Origin: Epiperipatus broadwayi
Lineage: Eukaryota; Onychophora; Udeonychophora; Euonychophora; Peripatidae
Reading direction: 5' to 3'
Length of the DNA stretch: 64,000 bases
Assembly: GCA_028023455.1 (NCBI GenBank)
Contig: JAQFVV010000152.1
Location: forward strand, 804,001-868,000
Shown: piece by piece, positions 1 to 13,700 of the stretch
How positions within the stretch are numbered: position 1 is the stretch's first letter
Layout of the letters: each line of letters begins with the position of its first letter
Program-made: the position numbers and the translations under genes
Notes under the pieces: model-generated
What the model was told of the DNA's origin: nothing
The model's input: the letters and a program-made list of their open reading frames with translations, nothing else
The model's database searches: none

Positions 1-752
1 GGAAATGGTCATCCTGCTTTGTGTTTTATTTTTAGAAAACAAGAAAGTATAAAATAATTAGATGCCTATAACCCAGAGAAAATCTGATTTTAGTTTTGGG
101 TTTGTTTGTTTTTTAGTTTTAATCTTTTATAAGGGAAAAGTGAGAAAAACATTCCTTTTGTGTTAAAATTGAAAATTGATGTAAATGCAACTCTTGAATC
201 AACCAAGGTGGTCTGAGTGAAAACTAAACATTAAAGATACAATTAAAAATCAGAATAAGAGATAAGAAATACTCAGGTGTAAAAAGCATATGTATTGTTT
301 CCAGTCAATTAATCATGAACTTAGAGTTGGCTAATACAATAGTAACAGGGGGATATTCAAATTTATATTGTGATGAGTGTGCTATATAAGATGTTTACCA
401 GGTGCTGAAGGAGGTATAGGGGAAGTGATAATATAATAGAAGGTAATATAATTTAATATAGAAGATAAAAATAAAGAGGCTTTTTGGCAGGTTGTTGCTG
501 AAATATTGTTATAGCTGAGCAGGGTTCTTTTAGTCTGCCATGTTGGTCCCTACCACTAATGAAATATTCAACCACCACAAGTCTAGGAAGACCATCTGAC
601 TAATGATTAGCTATAAACTGCTGAGGCCATTTTATTAAGGCAGTACTTAAAAATTTGTCTAAAGAATTAAGAAGAAGCTGATTGTCCAGCAGTTGAGAAA
701 TAAGTAAAAAGGGAACAGACCCAAGCCTGACTTCAAATTAAAGTCATGCACA

Positions 753-754
<2 letters not shown>

Positions 755-826
<72 letters not shown>
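755..826. repeat. TA dinucleotide microsatellite
   Basis: An almost pure (TA)n tract of about 72 bp, interrupted once by GC near 789-790. Open reading frames through it are only strings of Tyr and Ile codons and are not genes. Confidence 0.95.
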
Positions 827-828
<2 letters not shown>

Positions 829-1949
829 TAGCAGTCTGATGAGGCTATCCTAAAGAAAAAAAGAATATTGGTAAAAACCTGAAGAAGCATGAAAATGTCT
901 AGAGTAGTCAGTGTGATGAATATGGAGTAGAATCCCACATATGCACTAGCCTCACTTTTCCTCCACTTCCACCATGTGGCCACCAATACCAGCTATTGAT
1001 GATGGACACCAAAATGCCTATATCTTACTGAACTGAAGATAAATCATCACTACTCTATTGTCCAGTTTTGTGGCACACTCAGAAGCTCCAAAGTTCAGAT
1101 GAAGTCTCAAAATACCAGATGGTATAATTTTGTTTTTATCATTTTGATTACTGTCTATATGCTTTAATAAAGATGAATTTTATTGATATATATTTTGTTG
1201 CATTACATGTATGTCAAATTGTTTGACCACAAAACATTGGATTGTTCTATGTTAAATCATCCTCCCACATTAATTTTAAGAAACGCTTAGATGTGTATAT
1301 GCATATGTGTGTGTTTTCTTTTTATATTTGTTATTATAGGTAACAATATATGCATATAGTAAAAGAAATTCCAATTGATTTAAAGTATAGCATATTGCTT
1401 TTGTCTCCATGCGTTTGATTAAAACACAAACACACTCTTATAGAATGTTTAGTTAAAAACTAGGAAGGAAGAATGGGTAGATATACATGTACATCTTTTT
1501 TTTTTTCTCGATATTTAATATCTGTGTACATGTGAGTAGAAACTCAGACCACTTCATTCAAGGGTATCTATATGAAAATAGGGTGGGGAGTTCCATAAGT
1601 TAATTGAACCCATATTGCTCATAGATTTTTCTCTGATTATAATGCTGGGGTTGATAAAATGTATTTTATTCATGTATATAAATGGTGGTGGTTTATTTGA
1701 GAAAATAAATATTTGTTTTTGTTTCCAAATTATCTTATTACAAATGTTCATTTAGTTCACTCTCTGACAACCAAGACTATGTATATTTTCTGAGTATAGC
1801 ATAATCCATTACTTACCTGAGATAAAGAGGTGATTGAGCTAAGCCCATGGGATATGATTTTATAAGGTTATTAAAAGTTTGTTGCCATGTAGATATCTTT
1901 TCTTGACATTTGTTTTATATGTTTGTTGATAGTTGTATATCCTTTCAGG

Positions 1950-2060
1950 AGGAGGTTCTCTCTTTCTAAAAGTGGCATGTAAAGGCCAGGTTCAAATTCT
2001 GCCTTTCAAAGGTATGCGATGGCAACATCCTGATATCAATAAGCATGGCAATGGAGTTTT
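1950..2060 (+). repeat. Possible tRNA-derived SINE fragment
   Basis: The short patch contains GGTTCAAATTC flanked by GGCCA and CTGCC, which could form a T-arm and match a polymerase III B box. No clear A box is seen, so this is at best a 5'-truncated copy. Chance splice-like borders (TTTCAG before it, TTTTGgtaagg after it) make it look like an exon, but its translation does not match NOS. Confidence 0.3.
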
Positions 2061-2536
2061 GGTAAGGGAAAAATCTCGAAATATAACCAGCTTTGGTTTG
2101 ATCTCTCTCATTTAAATATTCAATTAGTTAACTTAAGTCATTAAGTTTAGAGTTTATTGTTGAGTTTATAAGGATGCCCTACTCTGATGGTGACAGTAAC
2201 TTCATGTTTGGTCCTGTGTGCATGGTAAGAATCCGCAGGGTAGGCATCACCAGGTACAATATAAAGTATATGAAAATCTAATATCTATATTATACTAAAT
2301 TAGATATAAATAAATTATCTAATATTCTATTATGAGATGAAAAAATATCACCTCTTATATATTTACACATATATTACACGAAAACAGTCAAATTTTATAT
2401 AAACCTTTATCATCTTTTACCTTTAGATATTGCCTTGATAACAGATCATAGATTCTATTACTTATTTAAGCTTTGGTTATTGTCATGTGATATACATTTA
2501 TAAACACCTAGCTTTTTGTAACTTATTGTTTTATAG

Positions 2537-2675
2537 GAAGCATGTGAAACATTCTGCGTAGGAGAAGATATTAATTTGAATGAAGTTGGAGCTGAGTTAA
2601 TTCAAACAGACAGAACATGGTCTGCCGCTAAATTTAAACTTACAAAATCAGAAGAAGAAGAACATTTGTGCTCAG
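2537..2675 (+). CDS. NOS: Nitric oxide synthase exon a: end of FMN region and start of FAD/connecting domain
   Basis: The exon encodes 46 codons starting EACETFCVGEDINL. This matches the conserved (A/E)ACxxFCVGDDVN segment that joins the FMN subdomain to the FAD-binding part of animal NOS reductase domains. It continues through a DRTWSAAKFKLT stretch comparable to DRSWKRNKFRLT in neuronal NOS. The acceptor is ttatag|GAA and the donor is TCAG|gtaatt. The exon enters in phase 0 and leaves in phase 1, fitting the next exon (G + GA = Gly). NOS makes nitric oxide and citrulline from arginine, and this reductase half passes electrons from NADPH via FAD and FMN to the haem domain. An acidic run (EEEE) near the end is unlike the vertebrate isoforms. 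The identification rests on reading the protein. Confidence 0.93.
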
Positions 2676-5600
2676 GTAATTCTTCATTCGTTAGTATATA
2701 ACACAAACACTAGTGCTGTTGTCTTTAATATTTTAACCAGAGAATTTCAAAATACAGATAAAGTATTCTCTCAAAAATTAAACACTAAAAAGTGCTTTTA
2801 GGTTAAGTTCAGTTGCTAATTTATTATATCTTAATTATGTTCTTACAAAAAACCTTTTGAATAAAAGTTTTGAATAATTACTTAATTTATTTTTAATTCT
2901 ACACATTGAAAATAAAAACATATTACTCATTTTCTTCCAAAAAAAAAAACTAATTATTTTCTTATCAGAACTTTTAAGTAAAACTTTTAAATGTATTAAT
3001 TACTTCATTAAAAATAACAATAGCATATTAATTAAAAAGTAAAAAATAGGAATCATAAATAAAAATACATTTGAAAAAATAAATTTATACATTATATATA
3101 TATATGCAAACTAAAAATTATATGTGTACAGAAATTATTGTGTGTGCATAATATTATAAGTGAACATATTAAATAAACAATAATTAATACAAAATAGAAC
3201 ATTAGTATTCATTCCATGAGGATGTAAGATCTTAAATGTATAAGTAAAAAAAGACTTTTTTTTATGTTTTTCCCCTCTTGTATATAAAAAGTTGTGCTGT
3301 AATATGATTATTGTTAAGTTGTCAATTGAGTGATTTGGTCAATTTAAACGTTTAGAATTTCATTGTGGTGAAGATTTTATTCAAAGATAACTATGTTTTA
3401 TATACTAAATTTATAAATAAGAAATCTTCTAAAACATTGCTTGACAAGGCAATAATAATGTCTTCAGAAGTTAAGAAAAATTGATTTTTATTAGACAATT
3501 GAAAATTTCACTACTGGTTCTTACCTGATATTAACCATTTACTACAGTAATACAAAATATTAAATTCCATAGTTTATTTCAAATCTATGTTTGCAAATCC
3601 ACGCAAGAAGTAATCTAACAAAGACACAAAACACTTAAGGATAGATTCATCAAAACAAATTTTAATATTAATTTTATATCAGAAAAAAGTTTTTTTTTTT
3701 TTTTTGTGGAGATAGAAAATATTTATGTGCAATCATATTGTTATTATAAAATTTATCCAAGGTAATATCCACAATAAATTCAAGTGATATATCTCCATCT
3801 ATGCCAATTGTAAAACCGTAAACATATCTAATATAAAATAGTTTACACCTTAGAAGAACTATGTAAACATTTCAATTTGGTAGATCATTTAGTTGATGAT
3901 TTTAAAAATAGTGATATTACAGGACAATTTTTCCTCTACAAGAGAGAGAAAATAAAAAGAATTTTTTATTTATTTATATATTTAACAATTTTTTCTCATA
4001 AAATATACGTATTACTGAACAAAATAAAAAATGAATACGTTGTGTGATTAAATTTAAAATAAGATTAAAATAGACTTGGAATAAATTATTTTAGTTTAAA
4101 ATATTTTGTAAAAATAAGTTACAGAATGAGAAAGATTGTTGTTAAAAGGAAAATGTTTCTGATAATAAAAGAGATTTAATTAGTATAATAATTAAATTTA
4201 TAAATTCAGATCAAAGCTAATGAAATTGATAACATGTTTACAATGTCTACAGTCACCACATTGATTGAAATACTCTAGAAGAAACAGCAATAAAAGGTAT
4301 ATAAATTTTAGCAAAACAGAGTTATTACATTTTGATGATACAAATGCCTCATTCAAAGTTTACATAAAACACATATATATTATTGCAGATGCATGGTATA
4401 ATAATTCTTAACATATATGAATTTATAAACCTATAAAGGAAATTCAGTTTTACCTTATAATACATAATTAATGATAGATTTAACATATATATGTGTGTAC
4501 ATAAAAATGAATGTGCATACTGACATTTATACCATGATATTTTATCAAAATAAAAAAAATTATTAAAAATATATTTTCAAAATCAATTTCCTGTTGAATA
4601 TACATAGAATTCAAACACATGTGTATATAAAAAAATAATATAAATCAGTTATTAAATTCCTTCATAACAGCTTTTTTTTTAAAAAAAAAAACCAAGAATA
4701 TCAATTCCATGACAGTTCATAAAAGTTTTTTAACAGGTTACTTTTAATTAAATATAAATATCTTTAAAAAATACTCTGGCAAATTTCTTTTGTTTTCCAA
4801 TTGAGAACTACTTTTGGAGATGAATTAATTCTTTACTTTTAGATTTTTTAATTCAAATCAAAATTATTTACTTGTTTTACCTTCAAATTATAGATTTTAA
4901 ATGTCATTTTCTTTGAATAAATGATTTAAAATAATATTGTTCTTTCTATGTGTTGCTTTTAAAATGCCATTTTAAAGGAATTATTTAAAATAACCCAATA
5001 GCTGCAGTTGATATAAATATGATGTGGCACATTTATTTGTGGTTCTTTGCATATAGGCAAAGCAGCATACATATACCAATTATTTAGCAAGCAGATGGAC
5101 TTTTGGTGAATTGGTATTGGTGAGTCAGGCTTATAGTCATCATTGGAAATATATAATTTAGATAACTTCTGGCATTCATTCATTTCTATTTAGTCTAAGA
5201 ATGGGTAGACTTTAGGCAAGTTAGCTGTTTTGTCCATATTAGGCTATGAAATTGGAAGATAACCCTTTCCTCCATGTGAATTCAAACTCCACTGTAGTGA
5301 ACTATAGTACAGCTACTGGATTTGACCTCCTTCAATTATCTCTTTATTGCCATTTTGTATAACTCTGAAATAATCCTTTTTATAGTTAGGAGTAGGATGG
5401 GCAAAAACACATTAACTAGATATGTTTTCCTATCTTGATCAATTTCTGTTTGTTTTAATCTTTTCAGTTCACTTTAATCCTATAAAAGCAACTTTGGAAT
5501 TTTATCAAAGTAACTTAGAAAAAAAGATTTCTTAACAAACATCAAAATAAAAAAAAGATTTTTAAAATAGATAGTAGAAACATTACCAAAATTTATACAA

Positions 5601-6582
5601 GCTTCAATTAGAAGATTTCTAAATAGGTAGTGGATTTTTACACTTATCAGATCTATTTTAACACAATACATGCTTGTTTTAATACATAAATTTCATAATC
5701 AGATTCAATAAAAGTATTAATTAGACCTTTTTTCTTTAAATATTTATTTCATAATACAATTTTATTTTTAATTCAAAATATTTTATTCTTTACTGTTATT
5801 TCAGTGTACTTGTAGAAAATATCTACAAAAAAAATTGACTGTGTTCATTTCTACTTTTCTTTTCAACTTTATATATATATATATTTGTGCACCCAAACTA
5901 CTATTTTGTATGCCGTGAAACCCATATGGTTACAATATATATTGTAACACTTTGATTTTGCACATTGTTTGAAAGTGAATTTCTTAATGAAATAATCCAT
6001 ACTGTTTATTAATATTTTTTAAAAAAGTAAACAATAAATAAAAGTGTTAAGAGATTATAACTGTATCTCTAGTAATTATGCTATTTAATTTGAATTTTTA
6101 AAAAAATACTCATTTTATTGTGTTTTAATAAATATTAAATAAATAATGACTTGTAAATGTAAAAATTATTATTAAAGTTAGTATTCAGTCAACTATGATT
6201 GATAAAAATAGAAAGAGTATCAACAGAATTAATTTTATAATTAAAATTATAAATATTATTGACAGAAAGTTAAAAGAAAGTATAATTATTTAATAATATA
6301 ATTATTCAGTTATAATTTAAGTCCTAAAGTAGTTAGATTAAATTCTTATTTAGTCAGATTTAAATATAAAATGTATCTTTAAAAATAAATAATGTTTATT
6401 AATTCAGTTAAATAATACCTAATTGCTTAAATAAGTTAATAAGTTAAACTGTAATTTAGGAAACATCATTCCTTCTGGGTGCATATGTGTGTGTGCATGA
6501 TGAATTTAAGCCTCTTGGTTTTAATAACCAAAATAATTGTTTTTAAAAAAAATCATGAAGACTTTTAATGAATAAATATTAA

Positions 6583-6788
6583 TTAAACCTAAACAAAGGG
6601 TTAACCCTTTTCCCGCCTCTTATGAGGCTCCTCGTAGACATCTGACATTATTCTAACTCTGCCAGTTCTTATGCTAAAATATTCGTTAAACAGGTATTGA
6701 ATAGGTTTTTAAAAGTTCTGTAAGATGGTGCCCTCTTCCGAATTATTTTACAAAAAAAAAAAAAAAACGCATTTAAACCTAAACAAAG
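6583..6788. mobile_element. Insertion with 16-bp flanking direct repeats and an A-rich tail
   Basis: TTAAACCTAAACAAAG occurs perfectly at 6583-6598 and 6773-6788. The 174 bp between them end in a 17-base A run followed by CGCAT. A retroposed insertion with target-site duplication is the simplest reading. The internal sequence has several CpGs and shows no polymerase III boxes I recognise. It overlaps the left end of the TTAA-bounded element described next, so one of the two readings may be wrong. Confidence 0.5.
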
Positions 6789-7350
6789 AAAGAAAATTAC
6801 TTGTGATTGGTTCTTAGCATGCTCTCAGCTGAAAAAGACATTCTGATTGGCTGGAAAGAACAAAGAAACTGCCTGATCAAAGAAAATAAAAAAAAACGCT
6901 GAGATTTTCATTTCGAATATGATTTTAAAGTATTATAAAAGTATATTTTGAGAAATTAAAATTATTTTCAGAGAGAATACTAAAAAAACAAAATTATTTT
7001 CGAAAAATATCGAAGATTTTTGTAAAAATATTGAAGATTTAGTAAAAAGAAATATTTACTTTTCTATAACGTAAAAGTCGACCTTTTTGTTTATATTATA
7101 GCTTTTATGTTGCCGAAATTGAATATTTTAGAATAAATAAATAGCAATTTATTTTTGAAAGAACTTTCGTTCTCTTCATAACCTGAAAAATTAGTAATAT
7201 ACTTTTTATAAACGTATCTGAGTTGAATTTAATATTATAGGCGAATATCCTTTAACAATAGGCTTTGTCTTCAGTTTGTGAGTTGGCCAATTAAAAGATT
7301 TGATTTTTACCTCATACAACCAATAATATAATCAGCGGTTAAAAGGTTAA
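6601..7350. mobile_element. Possible piggyBac-like MITE with TTAA ends
   Basis: The left end reads TTAACCCTTTTCCCGCC. The right end, on the opposite strand from 7350, reads TTAACCTTTTAACCGC. Both start with TTAA followed by a similar C-rich/T-rich tip, as in piggyBac-type elements that target TTAA. No transposase reading frame is present, so the element would be non-autonomous. The terminal match is short and imperfect, and it conflicts with the 16-bp duplication near 6583 and 6773. Confidence 0.35.
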
Positions 7351-10215
7351 ATGTTAAACATCATATTTCTGATAAACCAAGTTTGAAGAAAAGGCAATGT
7401 ATTATTTTAATAAAGAATTAAATATAATTTTATTATCTTTTTCTTTTTTTTCTTTTTATTATTATTTTTAATTAATAATAAAATCAGTTACATTGACCTC
7501 TTCTTCAACTTGTTGAAAAGCTCATGTGATTCTATTTTAAATAAAGTAGGTTAAAATTACATAATTTTCTCAATTAGTTCCTAGTTGTAACTTTCCAGCT
7601 TCCATAGGGATCACTTAATCAAGGGGGAGGTGACCAACTCTTAACATGTGTCACAGGCAATATTTAAACTTTAGATCATCATTTTTCAAGGTCTGCTCAT
7701 TTGTTCTGTTCGATCTGCTCTGTCTAATCCATTCATCTGACCTGTGTGCACTGCAACTTTTAATAACAAGTGATAATTTTATATAGTTATTTTATTTTTC
7801 CGTAAAAGTGTAAAGTTATTAATTTTATAATTATTTGAACCTACAATGATGTGCTAAACTACTCAAGGTATCCCATTTCTTTTTATTTCAAATTCAGTTT
7901 GAGCTCTATTTTTAAACTACTAACATAATGCTTCAGAAAAGTAATTTAGTTGTTATATCTAAACTTCATCTATTCTATTTAAAAATAATTTTTGAAAGAA
8001 GCGAGGTGATGTACTTATTTGAATTAATTTACAGAATTGTGCAGGACGTTGTACTAATCTATTTTTTATTTATATTTGATATTTTTAAAGAGAAGAAAAT
8101 TGAAATGTGAAATTAAGGATTATAGACTGCTTCAGTTCTAAGTGAATAATATTAATACTGCGATATTAATTACCCTACTTATTATGAGATAACTTAAATA
8201 TGATAAATAATTGTATGAAAATGAACTCTACAATGATAAAATAACTTATTGTCTTTAACTTAAGGAAAATTATTGTTTAAATGCATTTGCTTTCTCCAAA
8301 TTTGTTTCATTTAAAATATATTTAAGAGAAAGTCAAACATAATAAAATGTTAAAAGAAATATACGATGACTAGAATATGCTTCATTCTCCTTGTATTATA
8401 ATAAAATATTTTAAATGAATGGAAGAAACTTAAAAATTCTAATTAATTGTTTTAAATGAAAATAGGTGCTGAAGTAATTTACAATAGACATTTAACATGC
8501 ATTATAATGCCTACAAACTTTTAAAAATTAATAATGACTCCAAAAGGAAAGTTGCTAAAAAAAAATAGTACCTGGAAATGACTTTTGCCTTTATTATGAA
8601 ATTAATTTAAGCCTGTTTTAAAAATACTTCTTCTTAAAGAAAGAAAGAGGTGAAAATGTGTTATTCATTCCAATAAACTGCAGATTCCAAAAATTAGAAT
8701 GAAACTAAAAATTTGTGTTATTTTAGACTTCTCCAAATGAATATTTCTCCAGCTAGCTATATTATATTTTATATTAGCCAATTCCTCCACAATAATTTAA
8801 ACTTATTATTTAAGTTAGTGTTTAGAACTGCGTTATTTGTTTGTGCATGTTTTGAAGCTATATTTGCTACTTTAAAAGAATCACTCGGGCAATCCGCTAA
8901 GGAAGGACTTTGCACCCTCAACAGACTGCCCATTATGGGAAAGTTCCGTAAATGAACTAAGGTGTTTTTTTAAAAAAAATGTAATTTTTTTTATAATTAT
9001 TTATTATTGCTTTCTTACTTTTATTGCTGTTATGACATTATTTTATGACAAGGTAAATCGTATTTTTTTATTATTATTGTCTTTATTGAGTTTATAACAG
9101 AAAGCGACGTATTCCTACACATTAGGTAAATTTGATATTATTTGATATTTGCTGGTTTAAAGCAAATTTTAAATGCTTTATTCATTAGAGATATTCATCT
9201 CTTACATTTATTTTTCTCATAAAAGTTTTGTTGAATATTTTATTCACTCATTGGTAAAACAGCCAGGTGTTTATCAGAAGTCCAATATTTTATTATAGTC
9301 ATTATGATATAATGATTTGACACTAAAATTCTAATATAACTGAGTATTCAGTAATTTAATATTCTATCTACTTTGCATTTACATCCACTCTCTTCTATGA
9401 ATTTTTATTATACATTGCATATATGTGTGTATTTATTAGTTACTGCCAAATGTTATTGTGCCATAATTTTAAATATTTTATACTCATTTGACTTGCTTTG
9501 ATTGCTGGTTTCAGACACTGCTTTTTGTTTGTTACTTTTACTACACATTAATTTAGTCAGCTCTTATTAGTGATAATTTGTTATCTTGCCATCGCTTAGT
9601 TTGAGATATATTTGCCTTAGAATATTAGGCCTGTTATTATAGTATGGTTATTGTGCTTTGTGAGATGTAGATGCTTACCCTATTGTCATGTTTTATTCCA
9701 TGAGTTGATAGTGCTTTGTATTTAGTGATTGCTATCACATTATTAAGGTCCCTAGTTGCTTAGAGAGGATCATCACTTTGGTGCATTTTTCATTTTCTTG
9801 TGTGCTGAGACTAAATTCACACATATGTTTTGCCTTAGATATAGGTATTGAAAGCCACCACATTTTACTCAGGTTGTATTTCTCTGGTTTTGCCTATCAC
9901 TCAAGATGTAATTGAATATTTTTCCATCATAGTAGGTGAAGTTATTTGTGTATTAGATGTGATATGTCAATGATAAGATAGTTAATGAAGATTCAGTTTC
10001 TTCTGGTTGTACTTCGTTTGTAATGATTGGTTAAGTATAACAATGTCTGTATTGTGCTCTATGTTGTTCTAGCTAGCCACAAGCAAACTAACAAAAGGTT
10101 TATTATTTAAATGCTTATTGTTTAGCACATAGTGTAATGGGAAATTCACATCTTCAATGTATTTATCTGCACCATCTGAAACATTTTGTTGGTGGATTTG
10201 TAAATTATTCAATAC

Positions 10216-10256
10216 TAAATATTTCATCATCATCATCATTATTATTATTATTTGTT
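10216..10256 (+). repeat. CAT/TTA trinucleotide microsatellite
   Basis: A short (CAT)n(TTA)n run just 5' of the RTE fragment. A related trinucleotide tail lies 3' of it at 10705-10736. Confidence 0.85.
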
Positions 10257-10271
10257 TGAAAAGGAAGTTTT

Positions 10272-10699
10272 TTAATACATGTTTTACCAGTTCTTACTTG
10301 TGGATCTGTGACTTGGACACTTAATAGAAGAGCAGTACAGAGACTTCAGACCACTGAAGGAAGTATGGAGAGATGCATGTTGGAAGTAACGAGAAGAGAT
10401 CAAAAACACAATGTATGGGTAAGAGAACAAACAAATGTTACTGACCTCATTGAAAAAATTAAAAGACTGAAGTGGAGTTGGGCCATACATATTGCTAGAG
10501 GAGATGATAATAGATGGACAATTGAAATCTTAAACTGGATTTCAGGAGATTGTAAAATACCCAGAAAGAGATCACATGTGAGATGGATGGATGAAATAAG
10601 AAAGTGTATAGGAGTGATGTGGAGAAGAGAAACTCAAGATCAGAGAAGATGTATTGAACTTGGAGAGACCTTTATCCTGCAGTGGATTGATAATAGTTG
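10272..10699 (+). mobile_element. 3' end of an RTE-like LINE (C-terminal part of the reverse transcriptase protein)
   Basis: An uninterrupted reading frame ends at the TGA after 10696. The protein starts within a VLPVLTCGSVTWTL stretch and continues through RLQTTEGSMERCML, RLKWSWAIHIAR, RWTIEILNW and RWMDEIRK. This is the conserved C-terminal tail of RTE-type non-LTR retrotransposon proteins (VLPVMTYGxETW, QRAMERxML, RLKWxWAGHIAR, RPxxRWxDDI). There is no start codon at the true fragment border, so it is a 5'-truncated insertion, as LINE copies commonly are. The frame is open over 140 codons, so the copy is fairly young. A trinucleotide run follows. It is sense to NOS and lies in intron 1. 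Confidence 0.75.
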
Positions 10700-10702
10700 A
10701 TT

Positions 10703-10738
10703 ATGATTATTATTATTATTATGATGATGATGATGGGG
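10703..10738 (+). repeat. GATTAT/ATT/GAT repeat tail of the RTE copy
   Basis: A run of GATTAT, ATT and GAT units directly after the RTE stop codon. RTE-type LINEs often end in short tandem repeats rather than a poly-A tail, so I read this as the 3' tail. Confidence 0.6.
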
Positions 10739-13700
10739 GCAGTAGCTCAGTAATATGTGTGTACATGACTTCTGGTGAATGATCCATACCTTTTTTTATA
10801 TTTTAATTATAACTAGAATAGAACTTAGCAATATTAAGTTATTGTCTAAGTCTAATCATTATTATTATCATGCCAGCTATTATATTCAAACCCAGTCAGT
10901 GTATAATTTAAATTAACAGTAATTTCAAAACTATAGAAAGGGATAATATTAATTGATGCCTGATTAAGGTGTATTTTAATTAAATGTTTTCTGCTCAGCT
11001 ATGATTCGAGCCTTTTTTATTTTTATTTTTTTAAATCCAACTTTTGTTAAATGTATTAATTAGGTAAGATTAACTTAGATAAACTTGTTAATGTTAAACC
11101 AATATCCATTGAATGTAAGTGGTAAATAGCGTACCCAAATATTTTTGTTTGAAGCATTAGTTTGTTTGTTAGTGAAGTTAGAATATGTTACCTGTATACT
11201 GTCCTACCAATTAATATAACAGCACCTATGTTTGGAAAATAGCTTTGACTTTGTTGTATATAATTTATTGCTTATGTTATTTATAATTCGTTAATAAATG
11301 TATTTTTTATTATTTAAAAATAGAGTTTCTGTTTTTCTATATGTGCATTTGTCTTGAGTTCTGATCTGGGTAACAGATAATTAATTCATGCAGATCCAAA
11401 TCTAAATGCTTTAAATGGAAAATCTTCCATAAACGTTTCAATTCCAAAGATTGAAAGTTTGATAAAGAAAATTGGAAATATACTTGATATTTCTTAAGAT
11501 TACTCAAAGTATTTTGCCAGACTGCACAATATTAACTTGTTTATTCAAAATGAAAAAGTTACAATAATCACATGTAATTGTTTAAACTGTGTTGTTGATG
11601 GGGTAGCGGAAAGACATAAAAAGTACCCTTTTCTTTCTATTATTTTGAGTGATATTTTGAGTAAAAAGGCTATAATTATTCTAAATTTTAATATGTTTTA
11701 TTTATGAACTTGTTTAGTAAATTAAATATCTATTTGGATGATTATACTTACTGTTATGAAAGATTAGGAAACCTTAGCTTATGAGAAAAGTATATGTCTC
11801 CTATGGACTACCAGGATGTCGGTCATTTTTTTGTTGGCAACACAATATTATAATACAACTCCTAAAAATTACAAAGAACCTGAGATCATTCTTATAATTA
11901 TTTTTTATATCAACTGTCAATTCATTTATTTAGATTATGATTGTGGATGTGGTATAAGAAATTCTTTATTATTCCATATACTATTAGAAAAGTACATTGC
12001 ATTCATACTCTACTAGAGTAGAGTAGCCTAGATCATGCTGCTATTTAAGTCAGGGACAAAATTCTAGTGTTGAAGATATTTAAAAATTAAGACTTATGGA
12101 AGATTTTATTTTGAGTGCAAATTATTATTTTTTATTTATTTCTACTCAGAGAATATATTTTAATGAGGAGAATTTAGATTTCAAAAGTGTTTTATAATTC
12201 AGAGTGAACTCTTTATTCTTGCTAATTTGTTCTACTTACTTATTGTGTAATATGCATTTTTATTATTGCTTTAAAAATTTACCTTTATCTTAATAGAAGT
12301 CTCTGAAGTATACATCAAATTATATGTAACCACCACTGAGCAAAGCCCACCTCATCATCAGACCATGGATGTGATGCAAAAGAGTCTCTACCCTGATTAT
12401 ATTATATATTTCTACCCCTAATATATTATATTATGGAGCTAATTAAATTATATTCTATTTTATAACTGTAATTCCCTTAGGTTACAGTGAACACCTCAAC
12501 TGTAGGGGTGCATTAAATATATTCATTATATATTCCTATTTACCCATTCATTTCCCTATTTTTTAAGATTACAGTTGGTGTTTATTATTTATTTATACAT
12601 CACGTTTCTTCCTAGGTTACAATATATATATATTGAAGCAGATATGATGCTCAGATCCTTGCTTCACAGCCCACATCCAATCTCCTACCATCTAACTATA
12701 TTCAAACCCACCTTCACGCACATATATACATAGCTAATAATACATATATTTCTCTTGCCTAGTATTTTAACATAAATCATGTAAACACTTATGTATTTTA
12801 ATTTAAAAACATTTTATTTAATAATATTCTCATGTGTATACAGGCGTAAGTAATAAATCTATATATTTCAGTATAGGAGATTGCGAATAAATTAATAAAG
12901 TTATGTTATATATAAAGTATCATATATGAAACTTATTATTTTTTCATATGTAATTTTGTAGCCAGAAATGATGCAATCTTGTTAAAAAGTCTCTCAAAAA
13001 CAATTACCTGGAAGATCCCTTAGATAAAAGTAAAAGATTACGATTTTGTAATAATAAAATAAACCCATTAGTGGAAATTTTGTCCACTCTAGCTTGTTTT
13101 AAAATCATAAGATTTATTTTAAAACAATCATTCGAGAAACTAATAACAAAATTGCATTGTTTCAAAAGTCTTACCAGATAAGAAAATATCCGGTCAAATT
13201 ATTCCAGATGTACAGTAAGTGCTTAAACCACCTCAGGTCCAGCAGTAGTTGCTAAGTTACATCTTCAAAATAAAAGTATATATACTGCTGGATTTGAATC
13301 CAAAAAGAGAGGAGACCATAAAATTATGATGTTGCTGTACATATTCCATGCCAGTTTTGATTCTCACTCAATGTGCCATGAGTAGGGGAAATTTCGCCTT
13401 TTCCCTCCGTTCTAATATGCTTTTACCATAAGCGAAGCTCTGCATCCTGTACTATATATTTTTCCAGTGAAAGTGAAATGCTAACTACCATATAATAATG
13501 CTACTCTAGATCTAGTGAAACAATACCGATGGACTGACTCATAGTAAAATTGCTCTTCCAAATAGCAAGGTAAATGAACTTTGACCACTCGTAATTCTCA
13601 AATCCTGTCTTCTCTGTGATATTTATTATAATTTCTAATCATAAATATTAAATGTCTTCAAAATATGTAATTGTTATAACTCTATATAACTAATCACTAT

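Larger units (their letters stand above)
1..2536. other. Intron sequence upstream of the first visible NOS exon
   Basis: This is AT-rich noncoding sequence with a long TA microsatellite (755-826) and a weak SINE-like patch near 1950-2060. The exon at 2537 begins in phase 0, so this stretch should be the end of an intron that follows an FMN-domain exon lying before the window. I looked for the expected upstream NOS peptide (the FMN-subdomain segment just before the EACETFCVGEDIN-like start) and did not see it here. Confidence 0.6.

Noticed and set aside
831-870. CUGAUGA followed 12 nt later by GAAA, hammerhead-like
   Set aside because: Only GG/CC could pair as stem II. No stem I partner or NUH site is seen downstream.
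744-986. 80-codon frame on the - strand
   Set aside because: It is created by the TA microsatellite, with no conserved motif.
1950-2060. Exon-like segment with good acceptor and donor sites
   Set aside because: Its translation in any frame does not match the NOS region expected before exon a. It contains a B-box-like motif, so a SINE fragment is likelier.
8713-8955. 80-codon + strand frame ending LCTLNRLPIMGKFRK
   Set aside because: No recognisable motif, codon pattern follows local AT content, and there is no support from splice sites or neighbours.
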